This document shows positions 24,756 to 36,744 of a stretch of DNA of 64,000 bases, one piece after another. The position numbers were made by a program, and so were the translations under genes. Each line of letters opens with the position of its first letter. The stretch's first letter is position 1. The notes beneath the pieces were generated by a model. The model saw only the letters and a list, made by a program, of their open reading frames with translations. It did not search any database and was not told where the DNA came from. Origin of the DNA: Achromobacter xylosoxidans (GTDB taxonomy: Bacteria; Pseudomonadota; Gammaproteobacteria; Burkholderiales; Burkholderiaceae_B); contig NZ_MTLG01000053.1 of NCBI RefSeq assembly GCF_002192695.1, positions 1 through 64,000 on the forward strand, read 5' to 3'.

Positions 24756-26119
24756 ACGCGCCCGACCTGTACAAGCAGTTCGCGCAGGGGCTGGACCCCA
24801 ACCCGCTGAACGACGTTTCTAATTCGATGTGCCTGCATGGCCGGCACATCCAGCCGCAGATCATGGCTGACGTCGACGGCGCCAACTGGCGCCTGGCCGA
24901 CTACGTCAAGCGCGGCGGCTACGAAGCCCTGAAGAAGATCCTGACCACCGGCATGAAGCCGGAAGACGTGATCGCCGAGGTCAAGGCCTCCGGCCTGCGC
25001 GGCCGCGGCGGCGCGGGCTTCCCGACCGGCCTGAAGTGGAGCTTCATGCCGCGCGCCTTCCCGGGCCAGAAGTACCTGGTCTGCAACTCCGACGAAGGCG
25101 AACCGGGCACGTTCAAGGACCGCGACATCCTGCGCTTCAATCCGCACATCGTGATTGAAGGCATGGCCATCGCGGCCTACGCCATGGGCATCAGCGTCGG
25201 CTACAACTACATCCACGGCGAAATCTTCGAAGTCTACGAGCGCTTCGAGGAAGCGCTGGAAGAGGCGCGCGCCGCCGGCTTCCTGGGCGACAAGATCCTG
25301 GGTTCGGATTACAGCTTCCAGCTGCACGCGTTCCACGGCTATGGCGCCTACATCTGCGGCGAGGAAACCGCGCTGCTGGAATCGCTGGAAGGCAAGAAGG
25401 GCCAGCCGCGCTTCAAGCCGCCGTTCCCGGCCAGCTTCGGCCTGTACGGCAAGCCCACCACGATCAACAACACCGAAACGTTCGCGGCGGTGCCCTGGAT
25501 CATCCGCAACAGCGGCCAGGCCTACCTCGAAGTCGGCAAGCCGAACAACGGCGGCACCAAGCTGTTCTCGATCACCGGCGACGTCGAACGTCCCGGCAAC
25601 TACGAGATCCCGCTGGGCACCCCGTTCTCGACCCTGCTGGAACTGGCGGGCGGCATGCGCGGCGGCAAGAAGCTGAAGGCCGTGATCCCCGGCGGTTCGA
25701 GCGCACCGGTGCTGCCGGCCGACATCATCATGGAATGCACGATGGACTATGACTCCATCGCCAAGGCCGGCTCGATGCTGGGCTCGGGCGCCGTGATCGT
25801 CATGGACGAAACGCGCTGCATGGTGAAGTCGCTCTTGCGCCTGTCGTACTTCTATTTCGAGGAAAGCTGCGGCCAGTGCACGCCGTGCCGTGAAGGCACC
25901 GGCTGGCTCTACCGCATGGTGCATCGCATCGAAAACGGTCACGGCCGTCCGGAAGATCTGGACTTGCTGGACAACGTGGCGGGCAACATCATGGGCCGCA
26001 CCATCTGCGCCCTGGGTGACGCCGCCGCCATGCCCGTCCGTGGCTTTCTCAAGCATTTTCGCGACGAATTCGCGCACCACATCGAGCACAAGTCTTGTGT
26101 GGTCCCGCAATATCTGTAG
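24752..26119 (+). CDS. nuoF: NADH-quinone oxidoreductase subunit F (NADH and FMN site)
   Basis: A 455-aa 51-kDa subunit that oxidises NADH and passes electrons through FMN to cluster N3. The FMN/NADH glycine-rich loop [16 protein letters not shown] is near residue 82. The N3 ligands SCGQCTPC and the later TICALGD cysteine are near residues 371-420. The ATG at 24752 overlaps the nuoE stop (ATGA). An earlier in-frame codon at 24629 lies within nuoE and is rejected. Confidence 0.97.
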   Translation: MNAPDLYKQFAQGLDPNPLNDVSNSMCLHGRHIQPQIMADVDGANWRLADYVKRGGYEALKKILTTGMKPEDVIAEVKASGLRGRGGAGFPTGLKWSFMPRAFPGQKYLVCNSDEGEPGTFKDRDILRFNPHIVIEGMAIAAYAMGISVGYNYIHGEIFEVYERFEEALEEARAAGFLGDKILGSDYSFQLHAFHGYGAYICGEETALLESLEGKKGQPRFKPPFPASFGLYGKPTTINNTETFAAVPWIIRNSGQAYLEVGKPNNGGTKLFSITGDVERPGNYEIPLGTPFSTLLELAGGMRGGKKLKAVIPGGSSAPVLPADIIMECTMDYDSIAKAGSMLGSGAVIVMDETRCMVKSLLRLSYFYFEESCGQCTPCREGTGWLYRMVHRIENGHGRPEDLDLLDNVAGNIMGRTICALGDAAAMPVRGFLKHFRDEFAHHIEHKSCVVPQYL

Positions 26120-26134
26120 GTCTCAGGAACAGCA

Positions 26135-28462
26135 ATGGTTGAACTAACCGTCGACGGCAACAAGGTCGAAGTGCCCGAAGGCAGCATGGTCATGCATGCC
26201 GCCCAGAAAGTCGGGCTTTACGTGCCGCATTTCTGCTACCACAAGAAACTGTCCATCGCGGCCAACTGCCGCATGTGCCTGGTTGAAGTGGAAAAAGCGC
26301 CCAAGGCGCTGCCCGCCTGCGCCACGCCCGTGACCAACGGCATGGTCGTCCACACCTGCTCCGAGAAGGCTATCGCCGCTCAGAAATCGGTGATGGAATT
26401 CTTGCTCATCAATCACCCCCTCGACTGCCCGATCTGCGATCAGGGCGGCGAATGCCAGCTGCAGGACCTGGCCGTGGGCTACGGCGGCTCTTCCTCGCGT
26501 TACCAGGAAGAAAAGCGCGTGGTGTTCCACAAGGACCTGGGTCCGCTGGTTTCCGCCGAGGAAATGAGCCGCTGCATCCACTGCACCCGCTGCGTGCGCT
26601 TCGGCCAGGAAATCGCCGGCGTCATGGAACTGGGCATGCTGGGCCGTGGCGAGCACTCCGAGATCACGACCTTCGTCGGCCGCTCGATCGAGTCCGAACT
26701 GTCGGGCAACATGATCGACATCTGTCCGGTGGGCGCGCTGACCTCCAAGCCCTTCCGCTACAGCGCTCGCACCTGGGAACTGGCCCGCCGCCGTTCGGTC
26801 AGCCCGCACGACAGCCTGGGCGCCAACCTGGTGGTCCAGGTCAAGGGCGACCGCGTCATGCGCGTGGTGCCGTTCGAAGACGAAGCCGTCAACGAATGCT
26901 GGATCAGCGACCGCGACCGCTTCTCGTACGAAGGCCTGAACAGCGAAGACCGCCTGTCGGCTCCGATGATCAAGGGCACCGACGGCAAGTGGCAGGAAGC
27001 TTCCTGGAGCGACGCGCTTGCCGCCGTGGCCCAGGGCCTGTCCCGCGTGCGCGACAGCTTCGGCGCCGGCCAGATCGGCGCCCTGGCGTCCGAATACGCC
27101 ACCACCGAGGAATACGCGCTGCTGGGCCGCCTGGTCCGCGCGCTGGGTTCCGAGAACATCGATTTCCGCCTGCGCCAGACGGATGCCGCCTTTGACGCCG
27201 CCCTGACCGGCGCGCCGTGGCTGGGCATGCCGATCGCCGAACTCGACAACCTGGACCGCGTCCTGGTGGTCGGCTCGTTCCTGCGCAAGGACCACCCGCT
27301 GATGGCGCAGCGTCTGCGCCAGGCCGCCAAGCGCGGCACCCAGATCCTGATGGTCGACAGCGCCGCCGACGATCCCCTGATGCCGGTGGCCGCCCGTATC
27401 ACCGTGGCTCCGTCCGAGCTGGCGGGCGCGCTGGCCGAGGTGGCCGTTGCCCTGGCCCAGGCCAAGGAACAGGCCGTGCCGGCCGAGTTCGCCTCGGTCG
27501 CGCCCGGCGAAAACGCCAAGCTCATCGCTGCCAGCCTGGCTTCCGGCGCCAACACCGCCGTGCTGATGGGCAACCTGGCCGTGGCCAGCGCCCAGGCTTC
27601 GACCCTGGCCGCCAACGGCCGCGCCGTGGCGGACCTGGCCGGCGGCAAGTTCGGCTTCCTGACCTCCGGCGGCAACACCGTCGGCGGTTACCTGGCCGGC
27701 GCCATTCCGGGCAAGGGCGGCAAGAACGCCGCCGCCATGCTGGCCGAGCCGCTGAAGGCCTATGTGGTGCTGCACGCCGAGCCGCTGCTGGATGCCGACA
27801 ACGGCCAGCAGGCCATTGCCGCGCTGCGCGGCGCGCAGTTCGCCGTGGCCCTGACGCCCTACCGTTCGGCCGCCGCCGAATGGGCCGACGTCATGCTGCC
27901 GGTCGCGCCGTTCACCGAAACCTCGGGTACCTACGTCAACGCGCAAGGCCTGGCCCAGAGCTTCAAGGGCACGGTCACGCCGTTCGGCCAGACCCGTCCG
28001 GGTTGGAAGGTCCTGCGCGTGCTGGGCAACGTCCTGCATCTGGCCGGATTCGACGACGAGACCTCCGAGTCCGTGCGCGACGCCGCGCTGGCTGGCGGCA
28101 TCGAAGGCCGCCTGTCCAACGAGATCAAGGCTCCGCTGGGCCTGGGCCAGGCCGCGAGCGGCCTGGAGCGCGTCGCCGACGTGCCGATCTACCGCACCGA
28201 CGCCATGGTCCGCCGCTCGGAGCCGCTGCAAGCGGCACCGGCCTCGAAGAAGCCGGCTGCCGCCATGAACGGCCGCACGCTCACCAGCCTGGGCCTGACG
28301 GCCGGCGTCAAGGTGCGCGTGTCGAGCGGGCAGGGCGCCATCGAACTCGAAACCGTGCAGGACGATGCCGTGGCCGACCGCGCCGTGCGCATCTCCGCAG
28401 CCTTTGAAAACACCGCGGCCCTGGGTGGCGCATTCGGTCAAATCAGCGTGGAGCGTGCCTGA
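26135..28462 (+). CDS. nuoG: NADH-quinone oxidoreductase subunit G
   Basis: A 775-aa 75-kDa iron-sulfur subunit. In order it has a ferredoxin-like [2Fe-2S] domain (CYHKKLS, CRMCLVE, residues about 33-60), the His-Cys cluster segment ([18 protein letters not shown]), the [4Fe-4S] motif CIHCTRC with a later DICPVGAL, and a long molybdopterin-oxidoreductase-like domain without cofactor ligands. It lies 15 nt after nuoF and overlaps nuoH by one base. Confidence 0.96.
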   Translation: MVELTVDGNKVEVPEGSMVMHAAQKVGLYVPHFCYHKKLSIAANCRMCLVEVEKAPKALPACATPVTNGMVVHTCSEKAIAAQKSVMEFLLINHPLDCPICDQGGECQLQDLAVGYGGSSSRYQEEKRVVFHKDLGPLVSAEEMSRCIHCTRCVRFGQEIAGVMELGMLGRGEHSEITTFVGRSIESELSGNMIDICPVGALTSKPFRYSARTWELARRRSVSPHDSLGANLVVQVKGDRVMRVVPFEDEAVNECWISDRDRFSYEGLNSEDRLSAPMIKGTDGKWQEASWSDALAAVAQGLSRVRDSFGAGQIGALASEYATTEEYALLGRLVRALGSENIDFRLRQTDAAFDAALTGAPWLGMPIAELDNLDRVLVVGSFLRKDHPLMAQRLRQAAKRGTQILMVDSAADDPLMPVAARITVAPSELAGALAEVAVALAQAKEQAVPAEFASVAPGENAKLIAASLASGANTAVLMGNLAVASAQASTLAANGRAVADLAGGKFGFLTSGGNTVGGYLAGAIPGKGGKNAAAMLAEPLKAYVVLHAEPLLDADNGQQAIAALRGAQFAVALTPYRSAAAEWADVMLPVAPFTETSGTYVNAQGLAQSFKGTVTPFGQTRPGWKVLRVLGNVLHLAGFDDETSESVRDAALAGGIEGRLSNEIKAPLGLGQAASGLERVADVPIYRTDAMVRRSEPLQAAPASKKPAAAMNGRTLTSLGLTAGVKVRVSSGQGAIELETVQDDAVADRAVRISAAFENTAALGGAFGQISVERA

Positions 28463-29535
28463 TGGAATGGCTTAATGTTCTTGAGAGCCAGGGTACGGCA
28501 CTGCTGGGCCCGACGGTCTGGATGGTCCTCTGGACCCTCATCAAGATTGTGATCATCGCCGTGCCCATCATCCTGTGCGTGGCTTACCTGACGTACTGGG
28601 AGCGCAAGATGATCGGCGCCATGCACGTGCGCATGGGTCCGAACCGCGTCGGTTTCAAGGGGCTGCTGCAGCCGTTCGCCGACGTGTTCAAGCTGCTGAC
28701 CAAGGAAGTGGTGGTTCCGTCGCAGGCCAACAAGGTGCTGTTCATCGTGGCCCCGGTGGTCACGCTGATGCCGGCCCTGGCCGCCTGGGCGGTGGTGCCG
28801 TTCGGTCCCGACGTGGTCCTGGCCAACGTCAACGCCGGCCTCCTGTACATCATGGCCATCACGTCCGTGGGCGTGTATGGCGTGATCGTCGCGGGTTGGG
28901 CATCCAACTCCAAGTACGCCTTCCTGGGCGCGCTGCGCGCTTCCGCGCAGATGCTGTCCTACGAACTGGCCATCGGCTTCGTGCTGGTGACGGTGCTGCT
29001 GGTGTCCGGCAGCCTGAACATGTCCGAGATCGTGCACGTGCAGAACCGCGGCTGGTTCGCCGACAAGGGCCTGACGTTCCTGTCCTGGAACTGGCTGCCG
29101 CTCTTGCCGTTGTTCGTGATCTACGTGATTTCGGCCGTGGCTGAAACCAACCGCCACCCGTTCGACGTGGTCGAAGGCGAATCGGAAATCGTGGCCGGCC
29201 ATATGGTCGAATACTCGGGCATGGCCTTCGCGCTGTTCTTCCTGGGCGAATACGCCAACATGATCCTGCTGTCCTGCATGGCCTCGATCATGTTCCTGGG
29301 CGGCTGGGCTTCCCCGATCGACATCGCGCCGCTGACCTGGATCCCCGGTTGGATCTGGCTGGGTCTCAAGACGTTTTTCGTGGTCTCGTTGTTCGTGTGG
29401 TTCCGCGCGTCGTTCCCGCGTTACCGCTATGACCAGATCATGCGCTTGGGTTGGAAAATCTTCATCCCGCTGACCGGCGTTTGGCTGGTCGTGGTGGCGA
29501 TCTGGATGCAGACGCCCTGGAACATTTGGCGCTAA
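28462..29535 (+). CDS. nuoH: NADH-quinone oxidoreductase subunit H
   Basis: A 357-aa membrane subunit at the joint between arms, forming the quinone entry tunnel. It has eight or nine hydrophobic helices. The motifs [20 protein letters not shown] (about residues 47-66) and [20 protein letters not shown] (about 228-247) are diagnostic. The ATG overlaps the nuoG stop (TGATG). Confidence 0.97.
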   Translation: MEWLNVLESQGTALLGPTVWMVLWTLIKIVIIAVPIILCVAYLTYWERKMIGAMHVRMGPNRVGFKGLLQPFADVFKLLTKEVVVPSQANKVLFIVAPVVTLMPALAAWAVVPFGPDVVLANVNAGLLYIMAITSVGVYGVIVAGWASNSKYAFLGALRASAQMLSYELAIGFVLVTVLLVSGSLNMSEIVHVQNRGWFADKGLTFLSWNWLPLLPLFVIYVISAVAETNRHPFDVVEGESEIVAGHMVEYSGMAFALFFLGEYANMILLSCMASIMFLGGWASPIDIAPLTWIPGWIWLGLKTFFVVSLFVWFRASFPRYRYDQIMRLGWKIFIPLTGVWLVVVAIWMQTPWNIWR

Positions 29536-29556
29536 GCCGCCAGGCAGAGGCAGGAT

Positions 29557-30045
29557 ATGGAAGCGATCAAGGATTTCTTCGGCAGTCTGATGCTGACCGA
29601 ATTGCTCAAGGGCATGCGCCTGACGGGCAAGTATTTCTTCAAGCGCAAGGTCACCTTGCGCTACCCCCAGGAAAAGACGCCTGCGTCGCCGCGTTTCCGC
29701 GGCCTGCACGCGCTGCGCCGCTACCCCAACGGGGAAGAGCGCTGCATCGCATGCAAGCTGTGTGAAGCCGTGTGCCCCGCGCTGGCCATCACGATCGAGT
29801 CGGACCAGCGCGACGACGGCACCCGCCGCACCACGCGTTACGACATCGACCTGACCAAGTGCATTTTCTGCGGCTTCTGTGAGGAAAGCTGCCCCGTGGA
29901 CTCCATCGTGGAAACGCATATCCACGAATACCACGGCGAAAAGCGCGGCGACCTGTATTTCACCAAAGACATGCTGCTCGCCGTGGGCGACCGCTACGAA
30001 GCCGACATCGCCCGCCGCCGGGCCGAAGACGCTCCCTATCGTTGA
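29557..30045 (+). CDS. nuoI: NADH-quinone oxidoreductase subunit I
   Basis: A 162-aa ferredoxin-like subunit with two [4Fe-4S] sites, [12 protein letters not shown] (about residues 64-75) and [12 protein letters not shown] (about 104-115), that carry electrons toward cluster N2. There is an N-terminal amphipathic membrane-associated segment. It lies 21 nt after nuoH and 17 nt before nuoJ. Confidence 0.97.
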   Translation: MEAIKDFFGSLMLTELLKGMRLTGKYFFKRKVTLRYPQEKTPASPRFRGLHALRRYPNGEERCIACKLCEAVCPALAITIESDQRDDGTRRTTRYDIDLTKCIFCGFCEESCPVDSIVETHIHEYHGEKRGDLYFTKDMLLAVGDRYEADIARRRAEDAPYR

Positions 30046-30062
30046 AGCCCAGGACCTGATCC

Positions 30063-30713
30063 ATGACTTTTACCACTGTCCTGTTTTACATACTGGCCGC
30101 CGTGCTGGTGATCGCGGCGTTCCGCGTGATCACCGCGCGCAGCCCGGTCACCGCCGTCCTGCACCTGATCCTGGCATTCGTCAACGCGGCCATGCTGTGG
30201 ATGCTGCTGGGCGCCGAGTTCCTCGCGCTGCTGCTGGTGCTGGTGTACGTGGGCGCCGTGATGGTGCTCTTCCTCTTCGTCGTGATGATGCTGGACATCC
30301 GCATGGATGCCTTGCGCCAGGGCATGAAGACCTACCTGCCGCTGGGCCTGGTCATCGGCCTGGTGATGGTGCTGGAAATGGCCTTCGTGCTGGGTTCGAC
30401 CTGGTACGGCGCGGGCCCGCAAGCTCCGGTTGCCGGCGACTACAACAACGCCCGCGCGCTGGGCGAAGCGATGTACACCCAGTACATCTACGCGATTGAA
30501 GTGGGCGCCGCGCTGCTGCTGGTGGGCATGGTTGCCGCCATCGCGCTGACCCTGCGCCGCCGCCGCGACGTGAAGTACAACGACCCGGTGGCCGCCGTCC
30601 GCGTGCGTGCGAAGGACCGTTACCGCATGGTGAGCATGCCCGCCCAGAGCGAGCGCGCCCAGGCGCACAACGGCACCCCGACCGCCGCCGCGCCCCAAGG
30701 AGAACAAAAATGA
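30063..30713 (+). CDS. nuoJ: NADH-quinone oxidoreductase subunit J
   Basis: A 216-aa membrane subunit with five helices. The conserved [22 protein letters not shown] segment (about residues 57-79) contains the pi-bulge helix. The C-terminus carries a polar tail rich in Ala, Arg and Gln. It overlaps nuoK by 4 nt. Confidence 0.96.
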   Translation: MTFTTVLFYILAAVLVIAAFRVITARSPVTAVLHLILAFVNAAMLWMLLGAEFLALLLVLVYVGAVMVLFLFVVMMLDIRMDALRQGMKTYLPLGLVIGLVMVLEMAFVLGSTWYGAGPQAPVAGDYNNARALGEAMYTQYIYAIEVGAALLLVGMVAAIALTLRRRRDVKYNDPVAAVRVRAKDRYRMVSMPAQSERAQAHNGTPTAAAPQGEQK

Positions 30714-31018
30714 CGCTGACGCTGGCCCACTATCTGATCCTCGGGGCGATCCTGTTCGCCATCGGGATCTTCGGCATCTTCCTGAACCGCCGCAACCTGA
30801 TCATTCTCCTGATGTCCATCGAGCTGGTGCTCCTGGCCGTCAACATGAACTTCGTGGCGTTCTCCAGCTGGTTCGGCGATACCGCCGGCCAGGTGTTCGT
30901 GTTCTTCATCCTGACCGTGGCTGCTGCTGAAGCGGCGATCGGCCTGGCCATCCTGGTGCTGCTGTTCCGCAACCTGAACACGATCAACGTTGACGAACTC
31001 GATCGCCTGAAGGGCTGA
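30710..31018 (+). CDS. nuoK: NADH-quinone oxidoreductase subunit K
   Basis: A 102-aa, three-helix membrane subunit. The buried glutamates used in proton transfer are visible in [15 protein letters not shown] (about residue 36) and [14 protein letters not shown] (about residue 72). ATGA overlap with nuoJ, 18 nt before nuoL. Confidence 0.97.
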   Translation: MTLTLAHYLILGAILFAIGIFGIFLNRRNLIILLMSIELVLLAVNMNFVAFSSWFGDTAGQVFVFFILTVAAAEAAIGLAILVLLFRNLNTINVDELDRLKG

Positions 31019-31036
31019 ACGGGGTATTGGAAGAAA

Positions 31037-33069
<2,033 letters not shown>

Positions 33070-33073
<4 letters not shown>

Positions 33074-34572
33074 TGGCAAGCGAGATGGCATCCAACACTT
33101 TCCCCTGGCTCACGCTTGCGATCTTTGTCCCGATCGTATTCGGCCTGCTGGTGCTGGCGGTGGGCCGTGACGACCGTCCCGGCCTGACGCGCGGCCTGTC
33201 GCTCGTCGGCGCAATCGCCGGTTTCCTCGTCACGATCCCGCTGTATACCGGTTTCGACTCCACCACGGCCAAGATGCAGTTCGTGGAGAAGACCTCCTGG
33301 ATCGAGGCCTTCAACGTCAATTACCACCTGGGCATCGACGGCATCTCGATGTGGTTCGTGCTCCTGACGGCCTTCATCACCATCATCGTGGTGCTGGCCG
33401 GCTGGGAAGTCATCACCAGCCGCGTCGCCCAGTACATGGCCGCCTTCCTGATCCTGTCGGGTCTGATGGTGGGCGTGTTCTGCGCGCTGGACGGCATGCT
33501 GTTCTACGTGTTCTTCGAAGCCACGCTGATCCCGATGTACATCATCATCGGCGTCTGGGGCGGACCGAACCGCGTGTACGCGGCGTTCAAGTTCTTCCTG
33601 TACACGCTGATGGGCTCGCTGTTGACGCTGGTCGCCTTCGTGTACCTGTGGAACGTGTCGGGCGGTTCGTTCGACATCCTGACCTGGCAGCAGACCAAGC
33701 TGGGCTACACCCCGCAGATCCTGATCTTCGTGGCCTTGCTGGCGGCTTTCGCCGTCAAGGTGCCGATGTGGCCGGTGCACACGTGGTTGCCCGACGCCCA
33801 CGTCGAAGCCCCCACGGGCGGCTCCATCGTGCTGGCCGCGATCATGCTGAAGCTGGGCGCCTACGGTTTCCTGCGCTTCTCGCTGCCGATCGCTCCCGAC
33901 GCCTCGCACAGCCTGGCCGGCATGATGATCACGCTGTCGCTGATCGCCGTGATCTACATCGGCCTGGTCGCGATCGTCCAGGACGACATGAAGAAACTGG
34001 TGGCTTATTCGTCGGTTGCCCACATGGGCTTCGTGACGCTGGGCTTCTTCATCTTCAACACGGCCGGCGTCGAAGGCGCCATCGTGCAGATGATCTCGCA
34101 CGGCTTCGTGTCGGGCGCCATGTTCATGTGTATCGGCGTGCTCTATGACCGCATGCACTCGCGCCGCATCGCCGACTATGGCGGCGTGGTCAACGTCATG
34201 CCGCGTTTCGCGACTTTCTTCATCCTGTTCTCGATGGCCAACAGCGGCCTGCCGGCCACCAGCGGTTTCGTCGGCGAGTTCATGGTGATCATGGGCGCGG
34301 TCGAGCACAACTTCTGGATCGGCCTGCTGGCGGCGACCGCCCTGATCCTGGGCGCTTCGTACTCGCTGTGGATGGTCAAGCGCGTGGTCCTGGGCGACGT
34401 CGCCAACGACCACGTGCGCGAGCTGACCGATATCAACCGCCGCGAGTTTGTGATTCTTGGCGTGATGGCGATCGCCGTGTTGTACATGGGGATCTATCCC
34501 AAGCCCTTCACCGACGTGATGCACGTTTCGGTGGAGGCCCTGCTGCAACACGTTGCCGTCTCGAAACTGTAA
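33070..34572 (+). CDS. nuoM: NADH-quinone oxidoreductase subunit M
   Basis: A 500-aa antiporter-like proton-pumping membrane subunit. Key residues are visible in the glutamate helix FYVFFEATLIPMYIIIGVWGG (about residues 144-164) and the lysine helix KVPMWPVHTWLPDAHVEAPT (about 230-250). I chose the ATG at 33070 because it overlaps the nuoL stop. ATGs at 33073 and 33085 are in frame. It lies 9 nt before nuoN. Confidence 0.96.
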
Positions 34573-34581
34573 GACAAGACA

Positions 34582-36066
34582 ATGATGCAATCCCAAATCG
34601 ATTTCGCCCTGGCGACACCGGAAATCCTTCTGCTGGTTTTCGGCCTGGCTATCCTGCTCGTCGACGCGGTCAGCAATCACCCCGAGCGCAAGCCGACGTT
34701 TCTGCTGTCCATGCTTGCATTGGGCGTGCTGACCGTGGTGTCGGCCCTGCAATGGAAGAACGGCGTCGCCGGATCGACCTTCAACGGCCTGTACGTCACG
34801 GACGAACTGTCGCACCTGCTCAAGATCGCGTCCTACATCGCCGTGGGCGCGACCCTGGTCTACGGCCGCGTCTACGCGCAAGTGCGCGACATGATGCGCG
34901 GCGGTGAACTCTACGTCCTGACGCTGTTCGCCCTGCTGGGCCAGATGGTCATGATCTCCTCCGGGAACCTGATCTCCATCTACCTGGGCCTGGAACTGAT
35001 GTCGCTGGCGCTGTACGCGCTGATCGCGCTGCGTCGCGACAACGTCGTGGCCACCGAAGCCGCCATGAAGTACTTCGTGCTGGGCGCGCTGGCCTCGGGC
35101 TTCCTGCTGTACGGCATGTCCATGATCTACGGCGCCACCGGCCATCTGGATCTGGCGGAAGTGTCCAAGGTCATCGCCGCGGGCAAGGCCGAGAAGCTGG
35201 CCCTGGTGTTCGGCATCGTGTTCCTGGTGTCCGGCCTGGCGTTCAAGCTTGGCGCCGTGCCGTTCCACATGTGGGTTCCCGACGTCTATCAGGGTTCGCC
35301 CACCGCCGTCACCCTGATCCTGGGCGGCGCGCCCAAGCTGGCCGCCTTTGCGATCACGCTGCGCCTGCTGGTCGACGGCCTGCATGGCCTGGCTGCCGAT
35401 TGGCAACCGATGCTGATGATCCTGGCGGTGCTGTCGCTGGCCATCGGCAACCTGACCGCCATCGCGCAGTCCAACTTCAAGCGCATGCTGGCTTATTCGA
35501 CCATCTCGCACATGGGCTTCGTGCTGCTGGGCCTGATGTCGGGTTCGGTTGCGGGCAAGCCGGAACTGTCGTCGGCCGCCTACGGCGCCTCGCTGTTCTA
35601 CATGCTGACCTACGTGCTGACCACGCTGGCCAGCTTCGGCATCGTGCTGCTGCTGTCGCGCCAAGGCTTCGAGTGCGAGCACATCGACGACCTGAAGGGC
35701 CTGAACCGCCGCAGCCCGTGGCATGCCGCCATCGTGCTGCTGCTGATGTTCTCGCTGGCCGGCATCCCGCCGCTGGTGGGCTTCTACGCCAAGCTGGCCG
35801 TGCTGCAGGCGTTGATCAGCGCCGGCCACGTGACCCTGGCCGTGATCGCGGTGCTGTTCTCGCTGATCGGCGCGTTCTACTACCTGCGCGTGGTCAAGGT
35901 CGTGTACTTCGACGAGCCGGCCGCCGATGCCGTCCCGATGGTCGCCACCTGCGGCCAGCGCGGCGTGCTGTCCGTCAACGGCGCGCTGATCCTGATCCTG
36001 GGTATCCTGCCCGGCGGCCTGATGGCCCTGTGCGTGCAGGCCATCCGCAGCTCGCTCAGCCTGTAA
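34582..36066 (+). CDS. nuoN: NADH-quinone oxidoreductase subunit N
   Basis: A 494-aa antiporter-like subunit, third proton channel of complex I. The glutamate helix [17 protein letters not shown] and the lysine segment [21 protein letters not shown] are conserved, and the helix [15 protein letters not shown] follows. The start is ATG-ATG, and either codon may be used. It is followed 15 nt later by the DUF2818 gene of the same operon. Confidence 0.97.
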   Translation: MMQSQIDFALATPEILLLVFGLAILLVDAVSNHPERKPTFLLSMLALGVLTVVSALQWKNGVAGSTFNGLYVTDELSHLLKIASYIAVGATLVYGRVYAQVRDMMRGGELYVLTLFALLGQMVMISSGNLISIYLGLELMSLALYALIALRRDNVVATEAAMKYFVLGALASGFLLYGMSMIYGATGHLDLAEVSKVIAAGKAEKLALVFGIVFLVSGLAFKLGAVPFHMWVPDVYQGSPTAVTLILGGAPKLAAFAITLRLLVDGLHGLAADWQPMLMILAVLSLAIGNLTAIAQSNFKRMLAYSTISHMGFVLLGLMSGSVAGKPELSSAAYGASLFYMLTYVLTTLASFGIVLLLSRQGFECEHIDDLKGLNRRSPWHAAIVLLLMFSLAGIPPLVGFYAKLAVLQALISAGHVTLAVIAVLFSLIGAFYYLRVVKVVYFDEPAADAVPMVATCGQRGVLSVNGALILILGILPGGLMALCVQAIRSSLSL

Positions 36067-36081
36067 GCGGAAAACGGGGCC

Positions 36082-36411
36082 ATGAACCAGACTCTGGCGG
36101 TATGGCTGCTAATCGCGCTGGCCCTGGTCAGCGCGAATCTCCCGTTCCTGACGGAACGGGTGTTCGCCGTCATGCCCTGGAAGCAGGGCGGGGTGGCGGC
36201 AGTCAAGCCGTTCTGGATGCGGCTGATCGAAGTGCTGGTGTTCTACGGCATCGTCGGCGCGCTCGGTTTCGCGTTCGAATCCACGCTGGGCAATCGCTTT
36301 TCCCAGACCTGGGAGTTCTACGCGATCACCCTCAGCCTGTTTCTGGTGCTGGCTTATCCGGGGTTCGTGTACCGTTATCTGTTCAAGCGGCACCCGCGCC
36401 TGCGCGCCTGA
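36082..36411 (+). CDS. DUF2818 family membrane protein at the end of the nuo operon
   Basis: A 109-aa protein with three hydrophobic segments (about residues 5-28, 45-65 and 78-98) and a short basic tail. I recognise the family DUF2818, which in betaproteobacteria commonly follows nuoN. No function is established that I know of. It is only 15 nt after nuoN and before the single strong terminator of the operon, so it is transcribed with complex I. A role as assembly factor or accessory subunit is inference. Confidence 0.82.
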   Translation: MNQTLAVWLLIALALVSANLPFLTERVFAVMPWKQGGVAAVKPFWMRLIEVLVFYGIVGALGFAFESTLGNRFSQTWEFYAITLSLFLVLAYPGFVYRYLFKRHPRLRA

Positions 36412-36432
36412 AGGCAGCCAGGTTCATGCATG

Positions 36433-36460
36433 AAAAACGCCCCGCGGGGCGTTTTTTTTT
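36433..36460 (+). terminator. Intrinsic terminator of the nuo operon
   Basis: AAAAACGCCCC / GGGGCGTTTTT with GC between forms a perfect palindrome (36433-36455) that runs into a nine-T tail ending at 36460. It is the only strong terminator after nuoA, so nuoA through the DUF2818 gene form one unit. Confidence 0.93.
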
Positions 36461-36706
36461 GCGCAATGAGGGAATGTCCTCTCTCATGCGCTTGGACTTC
36501 CCAGGCGGCCTTCCTGGCGTCTCCAGGGGCATTCCGCAGCGAGGGGGGCGGTGGGTGCGTGAGGCTGAAACCACTTGCCGCGCCCGGCGGAAATTCGGTG
36601 TTGACCCTATAAGTATTGAGTGTTGTTTTTTTCCCCATTATGTGAGCGAAAAGCCATTTTTCAGGTTCCGTTCAGCCCCCGAGTTCACAATCGCAACCGG
36701 TAGAAA

Positions 36707-36725
36707 AACAAGAATCGTTGCTATT
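36707..36725. promoter_or_regulatory. Candidate Fur box before the TonB receptor
   Basis: The 19-mer AACAAGAATCGTTGCTATT agrees at 13 of 19 positions with the Fur-box variant AATGAGAATCATTCTCATT. It sits 20 nt before the start codon of an iron-siderophore receptor. The rest of the roughly 330-nt gap from 36412 holds the nuo terminator and a T-rich stretch at 36620-36632 with no clear promoter. Confidence 0.4.
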
Positions 36726-36744
36726 CACATTCGGAGAAGCTGGT

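Noticed and set aside
26144..28441. A 765-codon minus-strand frame opposite nuoG
   Set aside because: Antisense shadow: nuoG is certain from its iron-sulfur motifs.
36430..36612. A 60-codon plus-strand frame after the nuo operon
   Set aside because: Its first codons lie within the terminator hairpin and it has no ribosome site.
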